Source: Pseudomonas fluorescens
GTDB taxonomy: Bacteria > Pseudomonadota > Gammaproteobacteria > Pseudomonadales > Pseudomonadaceae
Direction of reading: 5' to 3'
Assembly: GCF_902497895.1 (NCBI RefSeq)
Contig: NZ_CABVHQ010000027.1
Coordinates: forward strand, 19,479-83,478
DNA length: 64,000 nt
Shown here: one piece after another, positions 1-8,212 of the stretch
Position numbering within the stretch: position 1 is the first letter of the stretch
How the letters are laid out: each line of letters opens with the position of its first letter
The notes under the pieces: model-generated
Databases searched by the model: none
What the model was told of the DNA's origin: nothing
Seen by the model: the letters and a program-made list of their open reading frames with translations, nothing else
Made by a program: the position numbers and the translations under genes

Positions 1-7
1 TCGCTGC

Positions 8-367
8 ATGATCAATAATAAGGATATACCGATGGCCCTCTTTGACTACGCTGCATACCCGAAGAACCACATTCACAAAACCAAATATGGCGAAGTAGTA
101 GCCAATACATTCAAAGAAGCAGATGAGAAAATCAAAAAGCTCTTCCCCTATCCATTAGAAAGAACGGAGTTATCCCTACTCCTCGAATCTTCTGACACTG
201 AAACTGAGTTTGAAACTGAAGAGCTTTCTGAGAAAAGCAATAACGGACATATTCTACTGTCTCAGGATGAAGATGAGCAATTGAATGTCTCCCCTATAAA
301 AACCAGGAAACCCGCACACCCTAGCAGTTCTGCTAGTAGGCAGCGCTGGCCAATTGCGCGAGAGTAG
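8..367 (+). CDS. Unknown AT-rich small protein, possibly truncated by window edge
   Basis: I do not recognise this 119-residue product. The reading frame is still open at the window edge, so it may be the 3' end of a larger gene rather than a complete one; an in-frame ATG at 32 is another possible start. The first half contains aromatic and lysine-rich sequence, and the middle is very acidic (a run of E, T and S around residues 58-90). The last 25 residues are rich in basic, serine and proline residues. The DNA is clearly more AT-rich than the housekeeping genes further on, which suggests acquired DNA. It lies just upstream of an RHS-core gene on the same strand, a place where RHS tips, toxins or immunity genes are often found, but nothing in the sequence assigns such a role. 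Confidence 0.45.
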   Translation: MINNKDIPMALFDYAAYPKNHIHKTKYGEVVANTFKEADEKIKKLFPYPLERTELSLLLESSDTETEFETEELSEKSNNGHILLSQDEDEQLNVSPIKTRKPAHPSSSASRQRWPIARE

Positions 368-404
368 TAGCCTGAATCGACGGACCTTTCAGGGAACCCA
401 CCCC

Positions 405-1406
405 ATGCCGACGAACCGCGAAGTTCTGCTCTGCCGCTACCACTACGACCCTCTGGATCGCCTGGCCGCTTGCACGCTATCGAAGCAGACGAGCACCCAG
501 CGCTTCTACCTGAAAGACCGCCTGACCACCGAGATTCAAGACCAGGTGCACCGTTCGATCTTCCAGCACGAGGATCAACTGCTGGCGCAACAACAGCGCC
601 AGGACGACACCGTCGAAACCACCTTGCTTGCCATCGATCAACAACGCTCGGTATTGAACGCACTCGACGCAACGCAGCCTCATCCCCTCGCCTACACAGC
701 CTACGGCCATCGCCCAACGGAAAACGGCTTGCTCAGCCTGCTCGGCTTCAACGGCGAACGGCCTGATCCTGTGACCGGACATTATTTATTGGGCAATGGT
801 TATCGGGCGTTTAACCCGGTGCTGATGCGGTTCAACAGCCCGGACAGTTGGAGCCCATTTGGGAAGGGAGGGTTGAATGCGTATGCATATTGCGTGGGGA
901 ATCCGGTGAATCGAGTGGATCCGACAGGGCATGCAGGTTTTTGGAAGTTTCTGCAAAGGACTTGGAAAAATCTTGGGCCAAAGCCAAAGCCAAAGCCAAC
1001 GCCAACGCCAACGCCAACGCCAACGCCAACGCATATCGGTCTTGACGACATGCCCAATGAAATATTGGAGAACATATTTGGAAACCTTCAGGGCAAAGAT
1101 CTTGCAAACGTCTCCCGTACTTCAAAGCGTATGAACGAGTCTGTTGATGCTTTATCCTCTAGAAACATGACAGACCTTATTGCAAAAACACCTGAGAATC
1201 GCCTCTTGCCACTCATATTAGATACCGGACTCGGGAATACCAGAGGAGTAGCACCCTCCGCAGCCGTCCAATCGGGTTTAACCCTTCCAGATGTACAAAG
1301 AAACTATCCATCAGCGCTGGTAATGGGTATAGGTTCTGAACTCCACGCATTTGGTCCTATGTTTGCGATACTTGAACCACCCGCCCAATTGGCATCAAGC
1401 TTATGA
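405..1406 (+). CDS. Orphan RHS-core protein with F-box-like C-terminal domain
   Basis: This 333-residue protein starts at the ATG at 405, which has AGGGA 9 bases upstream; a start at 354 is possible but has poor support. Residues 1 to about 175 are the end of an RHS/YD-repeat shell. The RHS-associated core is visible as LLGFNGERPDP, GYRAFNPVLMRFNSPDSW, GGLNAYAYCVGNPVNRVDPT. In RHS and TcC proteins the segment after this core is a variable toxic tip. Here the core is followed by a Lys-Pro/Thr-Pro linker and then, at about residues 211-250, by a segment with the F-box pattern LDDMPNEILENIF...KDLANVS...SKRMNE. F-boxes bind Skp1 in eukaryotic SCF ubiquitin ligases. The last 80 residues match nothing I know. 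The protein lacks the long N-terminal repeat barrel of full RHS proteins, as is common for short orphan copies in Pseudomonas. The tip region is more AT-rich than the core. The RHS assignment is firm; the F-box reading is from motif inspection only. Confidence 0.8.
   Translation: MPTNREVLLCRYHYDPLDRLAACTLSKQTSTQRFYLKDRLTTEIQDQVHRSIFQHEDQLLAQQQRQDDTVETTLLAIDQQRSVLNALDATQPHPLAYTAYGHRPTENGLLSLLGFNGERPDPVTGHYLLGNGYRAFNPVLMRFNSPDSWSPFGKGGLNAYAYCVGNPVNRVDPTGHAGFWKFLQRTWKNLGPKPKPKPTPTPTPTPTPTHIGLDDMPNEILENIFGNLQGKDLANVSRTSKRMNESVDALSSRNMTDLIAKTPENRLLPLILDTGLGNTRGVAPSAAVQSGLTLPDVQRNYPSALVMGIGSELHAFGPMFAILEPPAQLASSL
977..1031 (+). repeat. Hexanucleotide tandem repeat encoding a Lys-Pro/Thr-Pro linker
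   Basis: Inside the RHS gene the unit GCCAAA is repeated about three times and then changes to GCCAAC, repeated about six times. The array encodes KP and then TP dipeptides joining the RHS core to the variable tip. Because the unit is six bases, gain or loss of units would alter linker length without breaking the frame. Confidence 0.85.
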
Positions 1407-1435
1407 AGTGGAAATTGGCTTTGATCGACAATCGC

Positions 1436-1459
1436 AAAAAGGGCGACATCACGTCGCCC
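1436..1459 (-). terminator. Intrinsic terminator after fdhA
   Basis: A perfect 7-base stem GGGCGAC/GTCGCCC with a 5-base loop is followed, on the minus strand, by a run of five T. It lies between the end of fdhA and the end of the convergent RHS gene. Confidence 0.75.
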
Positions 1460-1479
1460 TCTTCTCTTGCATAAAGCCC

Positions 1480-2679
1480 TTACGCCGCACTAAACAACTT
1501 ATGCGGATCAATCACAAATTTCTTTGGCACGCCCGCATCGAACTCACCATACCCACGTGGCGCGTCATCCAAGCTAATAACCTCAACCCCAACGATGTCG
1601 GCAATGTGAATACGGTCCCACATGATCGCCTGCATCAACTGACGGTTGTACTTCATGACCGGGGTCTGGCCGGTGTGGAAGCTGTGGGATTTGGCCCAGC
1701 CCAGACCGAAGCGGATGCTCAGGCTGCCCATTTTTGCGGCAGCGTCGACAGCACCTGGATCTTCAGTAACGTAGAGGCCGGGGATGCCGATTTTGCCGGC
1801 TACGCGGACCACGCCCATCAACGAGTTGAGAACGGTGGCCGGTGCTTCGTGTTTCACGCCGTCATGGCCGTGACCGCGGGCTTCGAAGCCTACGGCGTCG
1901 ACGGCGCAATCGACTTCTGGTTCGCCCAGTAGTGCAGCGATCTGTTCGTGCAGCGGGGTGTCCAGGGACAGGTCGGCTATTTCGAAGCCCTGGGCCTTGG
2001 CGTGGGCCAGGCGGACCGTGTTGACGTCACCGATGATCACTACCGCCGCGCCCAGCAGGCGAGCGGAAGCGGCAGCGGCCAGACCGACCGGGCCGGCGCC
2101 AGCGATGTACACGGTGCTGCCTGGACCAACGCCAGCGGTCACTGCGCCGTGGTAGCCGGTCGGCAGGATGTCGGAGAGGCAGGTCAGGTCGCGGATTTTT
2201 TCCATGGCCTTGTCGCGATCAGGGAGCTTCAGCAAGTTGAAGTCGGCATATGGCACCATCGCGTATTCGGCCTGGCCACCGGTCCAGTCGCCCATGTCGA
2301 CATAGCCATAGGCACCGCCGGGACGTGCCGGGTTGACGCTCAGGCAGACACCGGTGTGCTGCTCTTTGCACGAACGGCAACGGCCACATGCAACGTTGAA
2401 GGGTACCGATACCAGGTCGCCGATCTGCAGGTTCTCGACATCACGGCCCTTCTCGATCACTTCACCGGTGATCTCGTGGCCCAGGACCAGGCCGGTCTGG
2501 GCGGTGGTGCGGCCGCGCACCATGTGCTGGTCGGAACCACAGATGTTGGTGGACACCACACGCAGGATGACACCGTGTTCGATCTTCCTGCCGCGCGGGT
2601 CCTGCAATTTGGGATAGTCGATTCTCTGTACTTCGACCTGGCCATTGCCGAGATACACGACACCACGATTACCAGACAT
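1480..2679 (-). CDS. fdhA: Glutathione-independent formaldehyde dehydrogenase
   Basis: A zinc- and NAD-dependent medium-chain dehydrogenase of 399 residues that oxidises formaldehyde to formate in the cytoplasm without glutathione. The catalytic zinc ligands fit Cys47 (in NICGSDQHM) and His68-Glu69 (GHE). The structural zinc site is the four-cysteine set Cys98, Cys101, Cys104, Cys112. A Rossmann signature GAGPVGLAAA lies near residue 193. Length and motifs match the Pseudomonas putida enzyme. It is the last gene of the sarcosine/one-carbon cluster and would remove formaldehyde released when sarcosine is demethylated without enough tetrahydrofolate. It is separated from purU by 224 bases that contain a REP pair, so it may also be transcribed separately. 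Confidence 0.95.
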   Translation of the reverse strand: MSGNRGVVYLGNGQVEVQRIDYPKLQDPRGRKIEHGVILRVVSTNICGSDQHMVRGRTTAQTGLVLGHEITGEVIEKGRDVENLQIGDLVSVPFNVACGRCRSCKEQHTGVCLSVNPARPGGAYGYVDMGDWTGGQAEYAMVPYADFNLLKLPDRDKAMEKIRDLTCLSDILPTGYHGAVTAGVGPGSTVYIAGAGPVGLAAAASARLLGAAVVIIGDVNTVRLAHAKAQGFEIADLSLDTPLHEQIAALLGEPEVDCAVDAVGFEARGHGHDGVKHEAPATVLNSLMGVVRVAGKIGIPGLYVTEDPGAVDAAAKMGSLSIRFGLGWAKSHSFHTGQTPVMKYNRQLMQAIMWDRIHIADIVGVEVISLDDAPRGYGEFDAGVPKKFVIDPHKLFSAA

Positions 2680-2789
2680 GCTTTCACCTCGCTGTTGTTT
2701 TTATGTTGCGGTCGCGTTGCCCTGGAGCGGCAGCGCGTTGATTGCTTGGGTTATTGCCTGTGTGTTTTTGTGTTGTTGGGGAGGGCCTC

Positions 2790-2889
2790 ATCGCGAGCAA
2801 GCTCGCTCCCACATTGGATTTAGGGTGTGTCTGAGATTTGTGTACTCACACAAATCCCCTGTGGGAGCGAGCTTGCTCCGGGCGGCGTT
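2790..2889. repeat. REPIN-like inverted pair (GTGGGAGCGAGCTTGCTC type)
   Basis: Two copies of the pseudomonad REP GTGGGAGCGAGCTTGCTC lie head to head (about 2791-2812 reverse, 2871-2889 forward), separated by about 58 bases. This is the REPIN arrangement found by the hundred in P. fluorescens genomes. Each arm also forms a GAGC/GCTC hairpin. The pair fills the purU-fdhA gap. Confidence 0.85.
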
Positions 2890-2903
2890 CCGACGATGGC
2901 GAT

Positions 2904-3761
2904 CTAAAGAACAACCGTTCTGTTTGCGTTGAGAAACACACGCCTTTCAATGTGATACCCAACCGCCCGCGCCAACGTCAGCCCTTCGATATCCCGCCCT
3001 TTGGCGATCAAGTCTTCGGGGTAATGACTGTGGTCCACCACTTCCACGCCCTGGGCGATGATCGGGCCTTCGTCCAGGTCGTTGTTGATGTAGTGCGCGG
3101 TGGCGCCGACCAGTTTCACGCCCTTGTTGTAGGCCTGGTGATAGGGCTTGGCGCCTTTGAAACCGGGCAACAGGGAGTGATGAATGTTGATCGCCTTGCC
3201 GTCGAGTTTGCGGCACAGCTCCGGCGACAGCACTTGCATGTAGCGGGCAAGGATCACCAGTTCGGCGCCGGACTCTTCGATGACCTGCCAGACCTGACGC
3301 TCTTGGGACGGCTTGTCGTTCGGGTCCAGCGGGAAGTGGTAGTAGGGAATCTGGTGCCAATCGGCCAGCGGCTTGAGGTCCGGGTGGTTGGAGACCACCG
3401 CGGCCACGTCCATGGACAACTGGCCGATGCGCTGGCGGTAGAGCAAGTCGTTAAGGCAGTGATCGGCCTTGGAGACCATGATCACTACTTTGGGCCGGTG
3501 GTGCGGCGGAGTCAGTTCGAAGATCATGCCGAACGCGTCAGTCCGCTCGGCCAGACCGGCGCGGAATGCCTGTTCGTCAAAGCCGTCGGGCTGACGGAAT
3601 TCCACGCGAATGAAAAAGCGGCCGGAAAGCCGATCATCGAAGGAATGGTGTTCGGTGACGTAGCAACCCTGTTCGAACAGAAAACGGGTCACCGCATCCA
3701 CGGTGCCGAGGACGCTTGGGCAATCGGCGGTCAGAATCCATGTGTCTGGGGCGCGGCTCAT
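2904..3761 (-). CDS. purU: Formyltetrahydrofolate deformylase
   Basis: A 285-residue hydrolase that converts 10-formyl-THF to formate and THF. An N-terminal ACT regulatory domain (about residues 7-85, beginning TWILTADCPS) precedes a formyltransferase-fold catalytic domain. Catalytic motifs are visible: SNHPDLKPL, NIHHSLLPGFKGAKPYHQAY and the Asp in DLDEGPI. In this cluster its likely job is to rebalance folate one-carbon units when sarcosine catabolism charges THF; the formate it makes joins that produced by FdhA. Pseudomonads carry several purU paralogues, and this one is marked by its location beside the sox genes. The gap to soxG is 254 bases and holds an inverted repeat. Confidence 0.95.
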   Translation of the reverse strand: MSRAPDTWILTADCPSVLGTVDAVTRFLFEQGCYVTEHHSFDDRLSGRFFIRVEFRQPDGFDEQAFRAGLAERTDAFGMIFELTPPHHRPKVVIMVSKADHCLNDLLYRQRIGQLSMDVAAVVSNHPDLKPLADWHQIPYYHFPLDPNDKPSQERQVWQVIEESGAELVILARYMQVLSPELCRKLDGKAINIHHSLLPGFKGAKPYHQAYNKGVKLVGATAHYINNDLDEGPIIAQGVEVVDHSHYPEDLIAKGRDIEGLTLARAVGYHIERRVFLNANRTVVL

Positions 3762-3801
3762 AGTGCGGTGACTCCTGATTTGTTGTTTAGGGTGTCAGGG
3801 A

Positions 3802-3975
3802 GATCGACCCCTCACCCCAACCCTCTCCCCAGAGGGGCGAGGGAGCTGACCGAGTTGTTCTCGGGACTTACTGCGACCTGCGAGATTCGGTCGAACTCAG
3901 GACTTGAAAACGCTAGAGATCTGCTCCCTTTCCCCCCTCTCCCACTGGGGAGAGGGCTGGGGTGAGGGGTCGATC
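3802..3975. repeat. Long inverted repeat of the GATCGACCCCTCACCCCAAC family
   Basis: An arm beginning GATCGACCCCTCACCCCAAC at 3802 is repeated in inverse orientation, ending at about 3975 (GGGGTGAGGGGTCGATC). About 115 bases separate the arms. This is a second, unrelated family of intergenic inverted repeat in this window. It occupies the soxG-purU gap and could fold into a very long mRNA hairpin. Confidence 0.8.
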
Positions 3976-4015
3976 TTCAGGGAGCCCTCCATCTCCAGGT
4001 CAACTCGCCCTGCTT

Positions 4016-4648
4016 TTAAGCCTGAACGCTCAGACCGTATTCAGCAGCCGCATCCTGCAACCACAGCCACCAGTAATCGGCGAAGCTGCGACGGATCACC
4101 AGTTCCCAGGTGTCTTCGGCGGTATGGCGGATCACCAGTTGTGACTTGGCGAACACCGTGCCGACGGCTTTGCCCACCGGGAAGTTGTTGGGGTGGACGT
4201 CGTAGCTGGTGGATTTCATCAGCACTTCGCGGACTTTCGGGCCGCTCAGTTCGAGCAGCTGTTGGCCGCCGCTGACGTTGACGATGGAGATGTGCAGACT
4301 ACCCAGCGCTTCACGGAGTTTTTTCTCGGCTGCGAATTCTTCACCGGTCGGGACGATCAGCAGCCATTCATCCGGCCCCAGCCATTGCAGGCTGGTTTCG
4401 CCCTTGGCGACGACGGTCAGGGCCACTGGCAATTCCAGGCCCAGGGCCTTGTGCACGCCAGCGGCGAACGCTGGATCATGACCGTTGCCACGGAGGGTCA
4501 GATGGCCGAGGAGTTTCTTGTCACGCACGGTCACGCCGGCGTTTTTGCGACCCTTGCCCACCAGGCTGGCGAGGTCTGCGTGATGCAGCGGCGACTCGGC
4601 CTTGGCCCCGGTGGTTGGGCGTTGTTGGTAAACATTGGCTGCGGTCAT
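4016..4648 (-). CDS. soxG: Sarcosine oxidase gamma subunit
   Basis: A 210-residue protein of the SoxG family, the gamma subunit of heterotetrameric (alpha-beta-gamma-delta) sarcosine oxidase. The fold resembles the aminomethyltransferase (GcvT) substrate domain, and the subunit packs against the folate-binding part of SoxA. Recognisable segments are ESPLHHADLA near the N-terminus and LGPDEWLLIVP near the middle. I chose the ATG at 4648 (MTAANVYQQ) rather than the longest frame because the upstream 35 residues are encoded by the inverted repeat region and are not family-like. It is the last sox gene in transcription order, 209 bases after soxA, and that gap contains an inverted repeat. Confidence 0.93.
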   Translation of the reverse strand: MTAANVYQQRPTTGAKAESPLHHADLASLVGKGRKNAGVTVRDKKLLGHLTLRGNGHDPAFAAGVHKALGLELPVALTVVAKGETSLQWLGPDEWLLIVPTGEEFAAEKKLREALGSLHISIVNVSGGQQLLELSGPKVREVLMKSTSYDVHPNNFPVGKAVGTVFAKSQLVIRHTAEDTWELVIRRSFADYWWLWLQDAAAEYGLSVQA

Positions 4649-4705
4649 AAAGCACCTGTCTTGAATTCTGTTGTGCTTGCGAAAGTGGTGTCGATCACTA
4701 AACCC

Positions 4706-4837
4706 GTAGCAGCTGGCGAAGCCTGCGTTCGGCCGCGAAGCGGTCGTAAACAACCCAACCGCGATTCGCCTGCCGAAACCGAGAGCAACGGATTGCGACC
4801 GCTCCGCGCTCGAACGCAGCCTGCGGCAGCTGCTACA
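4706..4837. repeat. Inverted repeat of the GTAGCAGCTG...CGAAGCGGTCG family in the soxA-soxG gap
   Basis: The arm 4706-4746 (GTAGCAGCTGGCGAAGCCTG...) is matched by an imperfect inverse copy at 4795-4836 (...AGCCTGCGGCAGCTGCTAC). It is a third REPIN-like family and sits inside the sox operon, where the transcript could fold into a stable hairpin that protects or attenuates the mRNA between soxA and soxG. Confidence 0.85.
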
Positions 4838-4857
4838 GGGACTGCGTCAACCCAGCA

Positions 4858-7800
4858 TCAAATGTTCTGGCGATCACCTTTCGGATCGAAGAACACCGAA
4901 GAAACGATTTCCGCTTCGATCACGCTGCCGTCTGCCAGCGGTGCGAACACGCGCTCACCGATACGCTTCAAGCCGCCCTTTACCACGCCCATGGCAAACG
5001 AATAGCCCAAGGAGTTGTGCAGGTAGCTGGAAGTAACGTGACCGACCATGCTCATCGGGATCGCTTGCTTGGTGTTGAACACAAGCTGCGCGCCTTCAGG
5101 CAGCCATTTGGTCGGGTCGATGGGTTTGAGGCCCACCAACTGTTTGCGTTGATCACGCACGCAGTCTTCACGGTTCATACCGCGCCAGCCGATCCACGAG
5201 AACGGTTTGGTCCGGCCAACGCACCAGCCCATGTTCAAGTCGTCCGGGGTCATCGAGCTGTCGGTGTCCTGGCCGACGATGATGAAGCCCTTCTCGGCCC
5301 GCAGGACGTGCATGGTTTCGGTGCCGTACGGGGTCAGGTTGTATTTTTTGCCCGCCTCGACGATTTTCTCGAGCACGCCCATGGCGTAGTCGGCCTGGAC
5401 GTTGACTTCGTACGACAGCTCACCGGTAAACGAGATCCGGAATACCCGCGCCGGCACACCGCCGACCAGACCTTCTTTCCAGGTCATGAACGGGAAGCCG
5501 TCCTTGTCCAGGTCGATGTCGGTGACTTCGCTGAGCAGCTTGCGGCTGTTCGGCCCGGACAGGGTCATGGTCGCCCAGTGGTCAGTGACCGAGGTGAAGT
5601 ACACCTTGAGGTCTGGCCATTCGGTCTGCTGGTAGATTTCCAGCCATTGCAGCACGCGTGCAGCGCCGCCGGTAGTGGTGGTCATCACGAAGTGGTTGTC
5701 CGCGAGACAGGCCGTAACGCCGTCGTCGAAGACCATGCCGTCTTCTTTGCACATCAGCCCGTAACGGGCCTTGCCCACATCGAGCTTGGTCCAGGCGTTG
5801 GTGTAGACGCGGTTGAGGAACTCCCGCGCATCCGGGCCCTGGATATCGATCTTGCCCAGGGTCGATGCATCGAGCAGGCCGACGCTGTCGCGCACGGCCT
5901 GGCATTCGCGTTTGACGGCGGCATGCAGGTCTTCACCGTTTTTCGGGAAGTACCATGGACGCTTCCACTGGCCGACGTCTTCGAACTCGGCGCCGTTTTT
6001 CACGTGCCAGGCTTGCAAGGCGGTATAACGCACCGGTTCGAAGATATGACCACAGTGACGACCGGCTACTGCGCCGAAGGTTACCGGCGTGTAGTTCGGG
6101 CGGAACATGGTGGTGCCCATTTGCGGGATGGTCACGTTCAGCGAACGCGCCGCGATGGCCAGACCGTTGACGTTGCCCAGTTTGCCCTGGTCGGTACCGA
6201 AGCCCAGTGCGGTGTAGCGTTTAACGTGTTCGACCGACTCGAAGCCTTCGCGGGTCGCCAGTTCGATGGCGGCGGCGGTGACGTCGTTCTGCAGGTCGAC
6301 GAATTGCTTCGGCGCCCGTGCGGTGGTTTTTTCGTGGGGCACCTGGAACAGCGCCAGGGTTGGCTCTTCCAGACGGCTGAGGGCTTTGGGCAGCACGCCT
6401 TCGACCGCTTTGAAGCCGGCTTCGCTGGCAGCGCGCACGCCGCCTTCAAAACCGTCGGCCAAGGTATCGCCGAGGCTGTACACGCCATTCACGCCGCCGA
6501 CGCACACGCGTTTCTGCGGTGCTTCGCCCGGTACGAAACCGAGGATATCTTCACGCCAGATTGGCTTGCCGCCCAGGTGCGAAGCCAGGTGAACCACCGG
6601 GCTGTAGCCGCCGGAACTGGCCATCAGGTCGCAGTCCAGCCATTCACCAGGACTGGTCACGGCATGCGCTTTGACATCGATGGCGGCAACGCGAACTGCG
6701 GTCACGTGTTTGCTGCCGCGCGCTTCAATCACTGCGCTGCCGGTCAGGATGCGGATGCCTTTGGCCCGAGCTTCTTCTACCAGCGCGCCGCGAGGATTGC
6801 TCCGTGCGTCGGCGATGGCCACCACTTGCAGGCTGGCGTCGAGCCAGTCCAGCGCCACGCGGTAAGCGTGATCGTTGTTGGTGGAGAGCACGAGTTTTTT
6901 GCCCGGTGCCACGCCGTAACGACGCACGTACGTCGAGACTGCACCGGCCAGCATGTTGCCCGGCACGTCGTTGTTGCCGTAGACCAGTGGACGCTCGTGG
7001 CTGCCTGTGGCCAGCACCACGCGTTTGGCGCGAACCCGGTGAATACGCTGACGCACTTGACCGATCGGTGCGCGGTCGCCGAGGTGATCGGTGAGGCGCT
7101 CGTGAATGGTCAGGAAGTTATGGTCGTGGTAGCCGTTGACCGTGGCGCGTGGCAACAGCAGCACGTCCGGCAGGGATTTGAGCTCAGCGATGACGCTGGC
7201 GACCCATTCGGCGGCCGGTTTGCCATCGAGGCTTTCACGGGAATCGAGCAGGCTGCCGCCGAACTCTTCCTGCTCGTCCGCCAGAATCACCCGGGCACCG
7301 CTGCGTGCCGCCGCCAAAGCAGCCGCCAGGCCAGCAGGGCCGCCGCCGACGATCAGCACGTCGCAGTGCCGGTTCATGTAGTCGTAGGTGTCCGGATCGT
7401 TCTCGGTCGGCGAGCGGCCAAGACCTGCGGCCTTGCGAATGTACTTCTCGTAGGTCATCCAGAACGATTGCGGGTACATGAAGGTTTTGTAGTAGAAGCC
7501 CGGCGGCATCAGCTTGCCGCCGACCTTGCCGAGAATCCCCATCATGTCGTTGTTGACGCTCGGCCAGCCGTTGGTGCTGGTGGCGACCAGGCCCTGGTAC
7601 AGCGCTTGTTGCGTGGCGCGTACGTTCGGGATCTGCGTGGCTTCGGTGGCGCCGATCTGCAGCACCGCGTTCGGCTCTTCGGCACCGGCGGCGAAAATGC
7701 CGCGCGGCCGGGAGTATTTGAAGCTGCGACCGATGATGTCGACACCGTTGGCCAGCAAGGCTGCGGCCAGGGTGTCGCCTTCGAAGCCTTTGTAGCTCTG

Positions 7801-7875
7801 GCCGTTGAAGGTGAAGCTCAAGACTTTGTTGCGGTCGATCCGGCCGCCGTTGGACAGACGATTGATCTGGCTCAT
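4858..7875 (-). CDS. soxA: Sarcosine oxidase alpha subunit
   Basis: A 1005-residue alpha subunit of tetrameric sarcosine oxidase. The N-terminal part (about 15-100) has the ferredoxin-like fold seen in SoxA (FEGDTLAAALLANGVD). A dinucleotide-binding domain follows, with DVLIVGGGPAGLAAALAAA at about 172 for the NAD. The C-terminal third (about 600-1005) is a GcvT-like tetrahydrofolate-binding domain that takes the methyl carbon of sarcosine and forms 5,10-methylene-THF. The size equals that of characterised alpha subunits. Its ATG overlaps the soxD stop by four bases (ATGA), so translation is probably coupled. A very long open frame on the opposite strand is a codon-bias shadow. Confidence 0.97.
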   Translation of the reverse strand: MSQINRLSNGGRIDRNKVLSFTFNGQSYKGFEGDTLAAALLANGVDIIGRSFKYSRPRGIFAAGAEEPNAVLQIGATEATQIPNVRATQQALYQGLVATSTNGWPSVNNDMMGILGKVGGKLMPPGFYYKTFMYPQSFWMTYEKYIRKAAGLGRSPTENDPDTYDYMNRHCDVLIVGGGPAGLAAALAAARSGARVILADEQEEFGGSLLDSRESLDGKPAAEWVASVIAELKSLPDVLLLPRATVNGYHDHNFLTIHERLTDHLGDRAPIGQVRQRIHRVRAKRVVLATGSHERPLVYGNNDVPGNMLAGAVSTYVRRYGVAPGKKLVLSTNNDHAYRVALDWLDASLQVVAIADARSNPRGALVEEARAKGIRILTGSAVIEARGSKHVTAVRVAAIDVKAHAVTSPGEWLDCDLMASSGGYSPVVHLASHLGGKPIWREDILGFVPGEAPQKRVCVGGVNGVYSLGDTLADGFEGGVRAASEAGFKAVEGVLPKALSRLEEPTLALFQVPHEKTTARAPKQFVDLQNDVTAAAIELATREGFESVEHVKRYTALGFGTDQGKLGNVNGLAIAARSLNVTIPQMGTTMFRPNYTPVTFGAVAGRHCGHIFEPVRYTALQAWHVKNGAEFEDVGQWKRPWYFPKNGEDLHAAVKRECQAVRDSVGLLDASTLGKIDIQGPDAREFLNRVYTNAWTKLDVGKARYGLMCKEDGMVFDDGVTACLADNHFVMTTTTGGAARVLQWLEIYQQTEWPDLKVYFTSVTDHWATMTLSGPNSRKLLSEVTDIDLDKDGFPFMTWKEGLVGGVPARVFRISFTGELSYEVNVQADYAMGVLEKIVEAGKKYNLTPYGTETMHVLRAEKGFIIVGQDTDSSMTPDDLNMGWCVGRTKPFSWIGWRGMNREDCVRDQRKQLVGLKPIDPTKWLPEGAQLVFNTKQAIPMSMVGHVTSSYLHNSLGYSFAMGVVKGGLKRIGERVFAPLADGSVIEAEIVSSVFFDPKGDRQNI

Positions 7876-8198
7876 ACCTTCTCTCCCAGACCAGTGGCGA
7901 CTTTCGTCGTTTCTGTCTTGCCGGTGAATTGCGGCTTGGCGCCGATCTTGTAGGTTTCGAGAATCTCGTAAGTCACGGTGTCACGGGTAGCGTTGAAGTA
8001 CTGACGGCAACCGGCGACGTGGTCCCACAGTTCGTGGTGCAACCCGCGTGGGTTGTCACGGAAGAACATGTAGTCGCCCCACTGTTCGTCGGTGCAGGTG
8101 TTCGGGTCCAGTGGGCGCGGGATGTGCGCCTGGCCGGAGGCGTGGAATTCCTCTTCGGAGCGCAACTCGCCGCAGTGAGGACAGAAGATGTGCAACAT
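7872..8198 (-). CDS. soxD: Sarcosine oxidase delta subunit
   Basis: A 108-residue zinc-binding small subunit of the sarcosine oxidase heterotetramer. Family zinc ligands are visible as Cys6 and Cys9 (CPHC) and His60 with Cys64 (HVAGC). It stabilises the contact with SoxA. It lies 14 bases after soxB and overlaps soxA by four bases, in the usual soxB-D-A-G order. Confidence 0.96.
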   Translation of the reverse strand: MLHIFCPHCGELRSEEEFHASGQAHIPRPLDPNTCTDEQWGDYMFFRDNPRGLHHELWDHVAGCRQYFNATRDTVTYEILETYKIGAKPQFTGKTETTKVATGLGEKV

Positions 8199-8212
8199 AG
8201 GGATTTCTCCTG

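Noticed and set aside
5017..7953. Open frame of 978 codons opposite soxA
   Set aside because: Rich in His, Val and Ala as expected for the reverse complement of GC-rich coding DNA, with no domain; soxA is clearly real.
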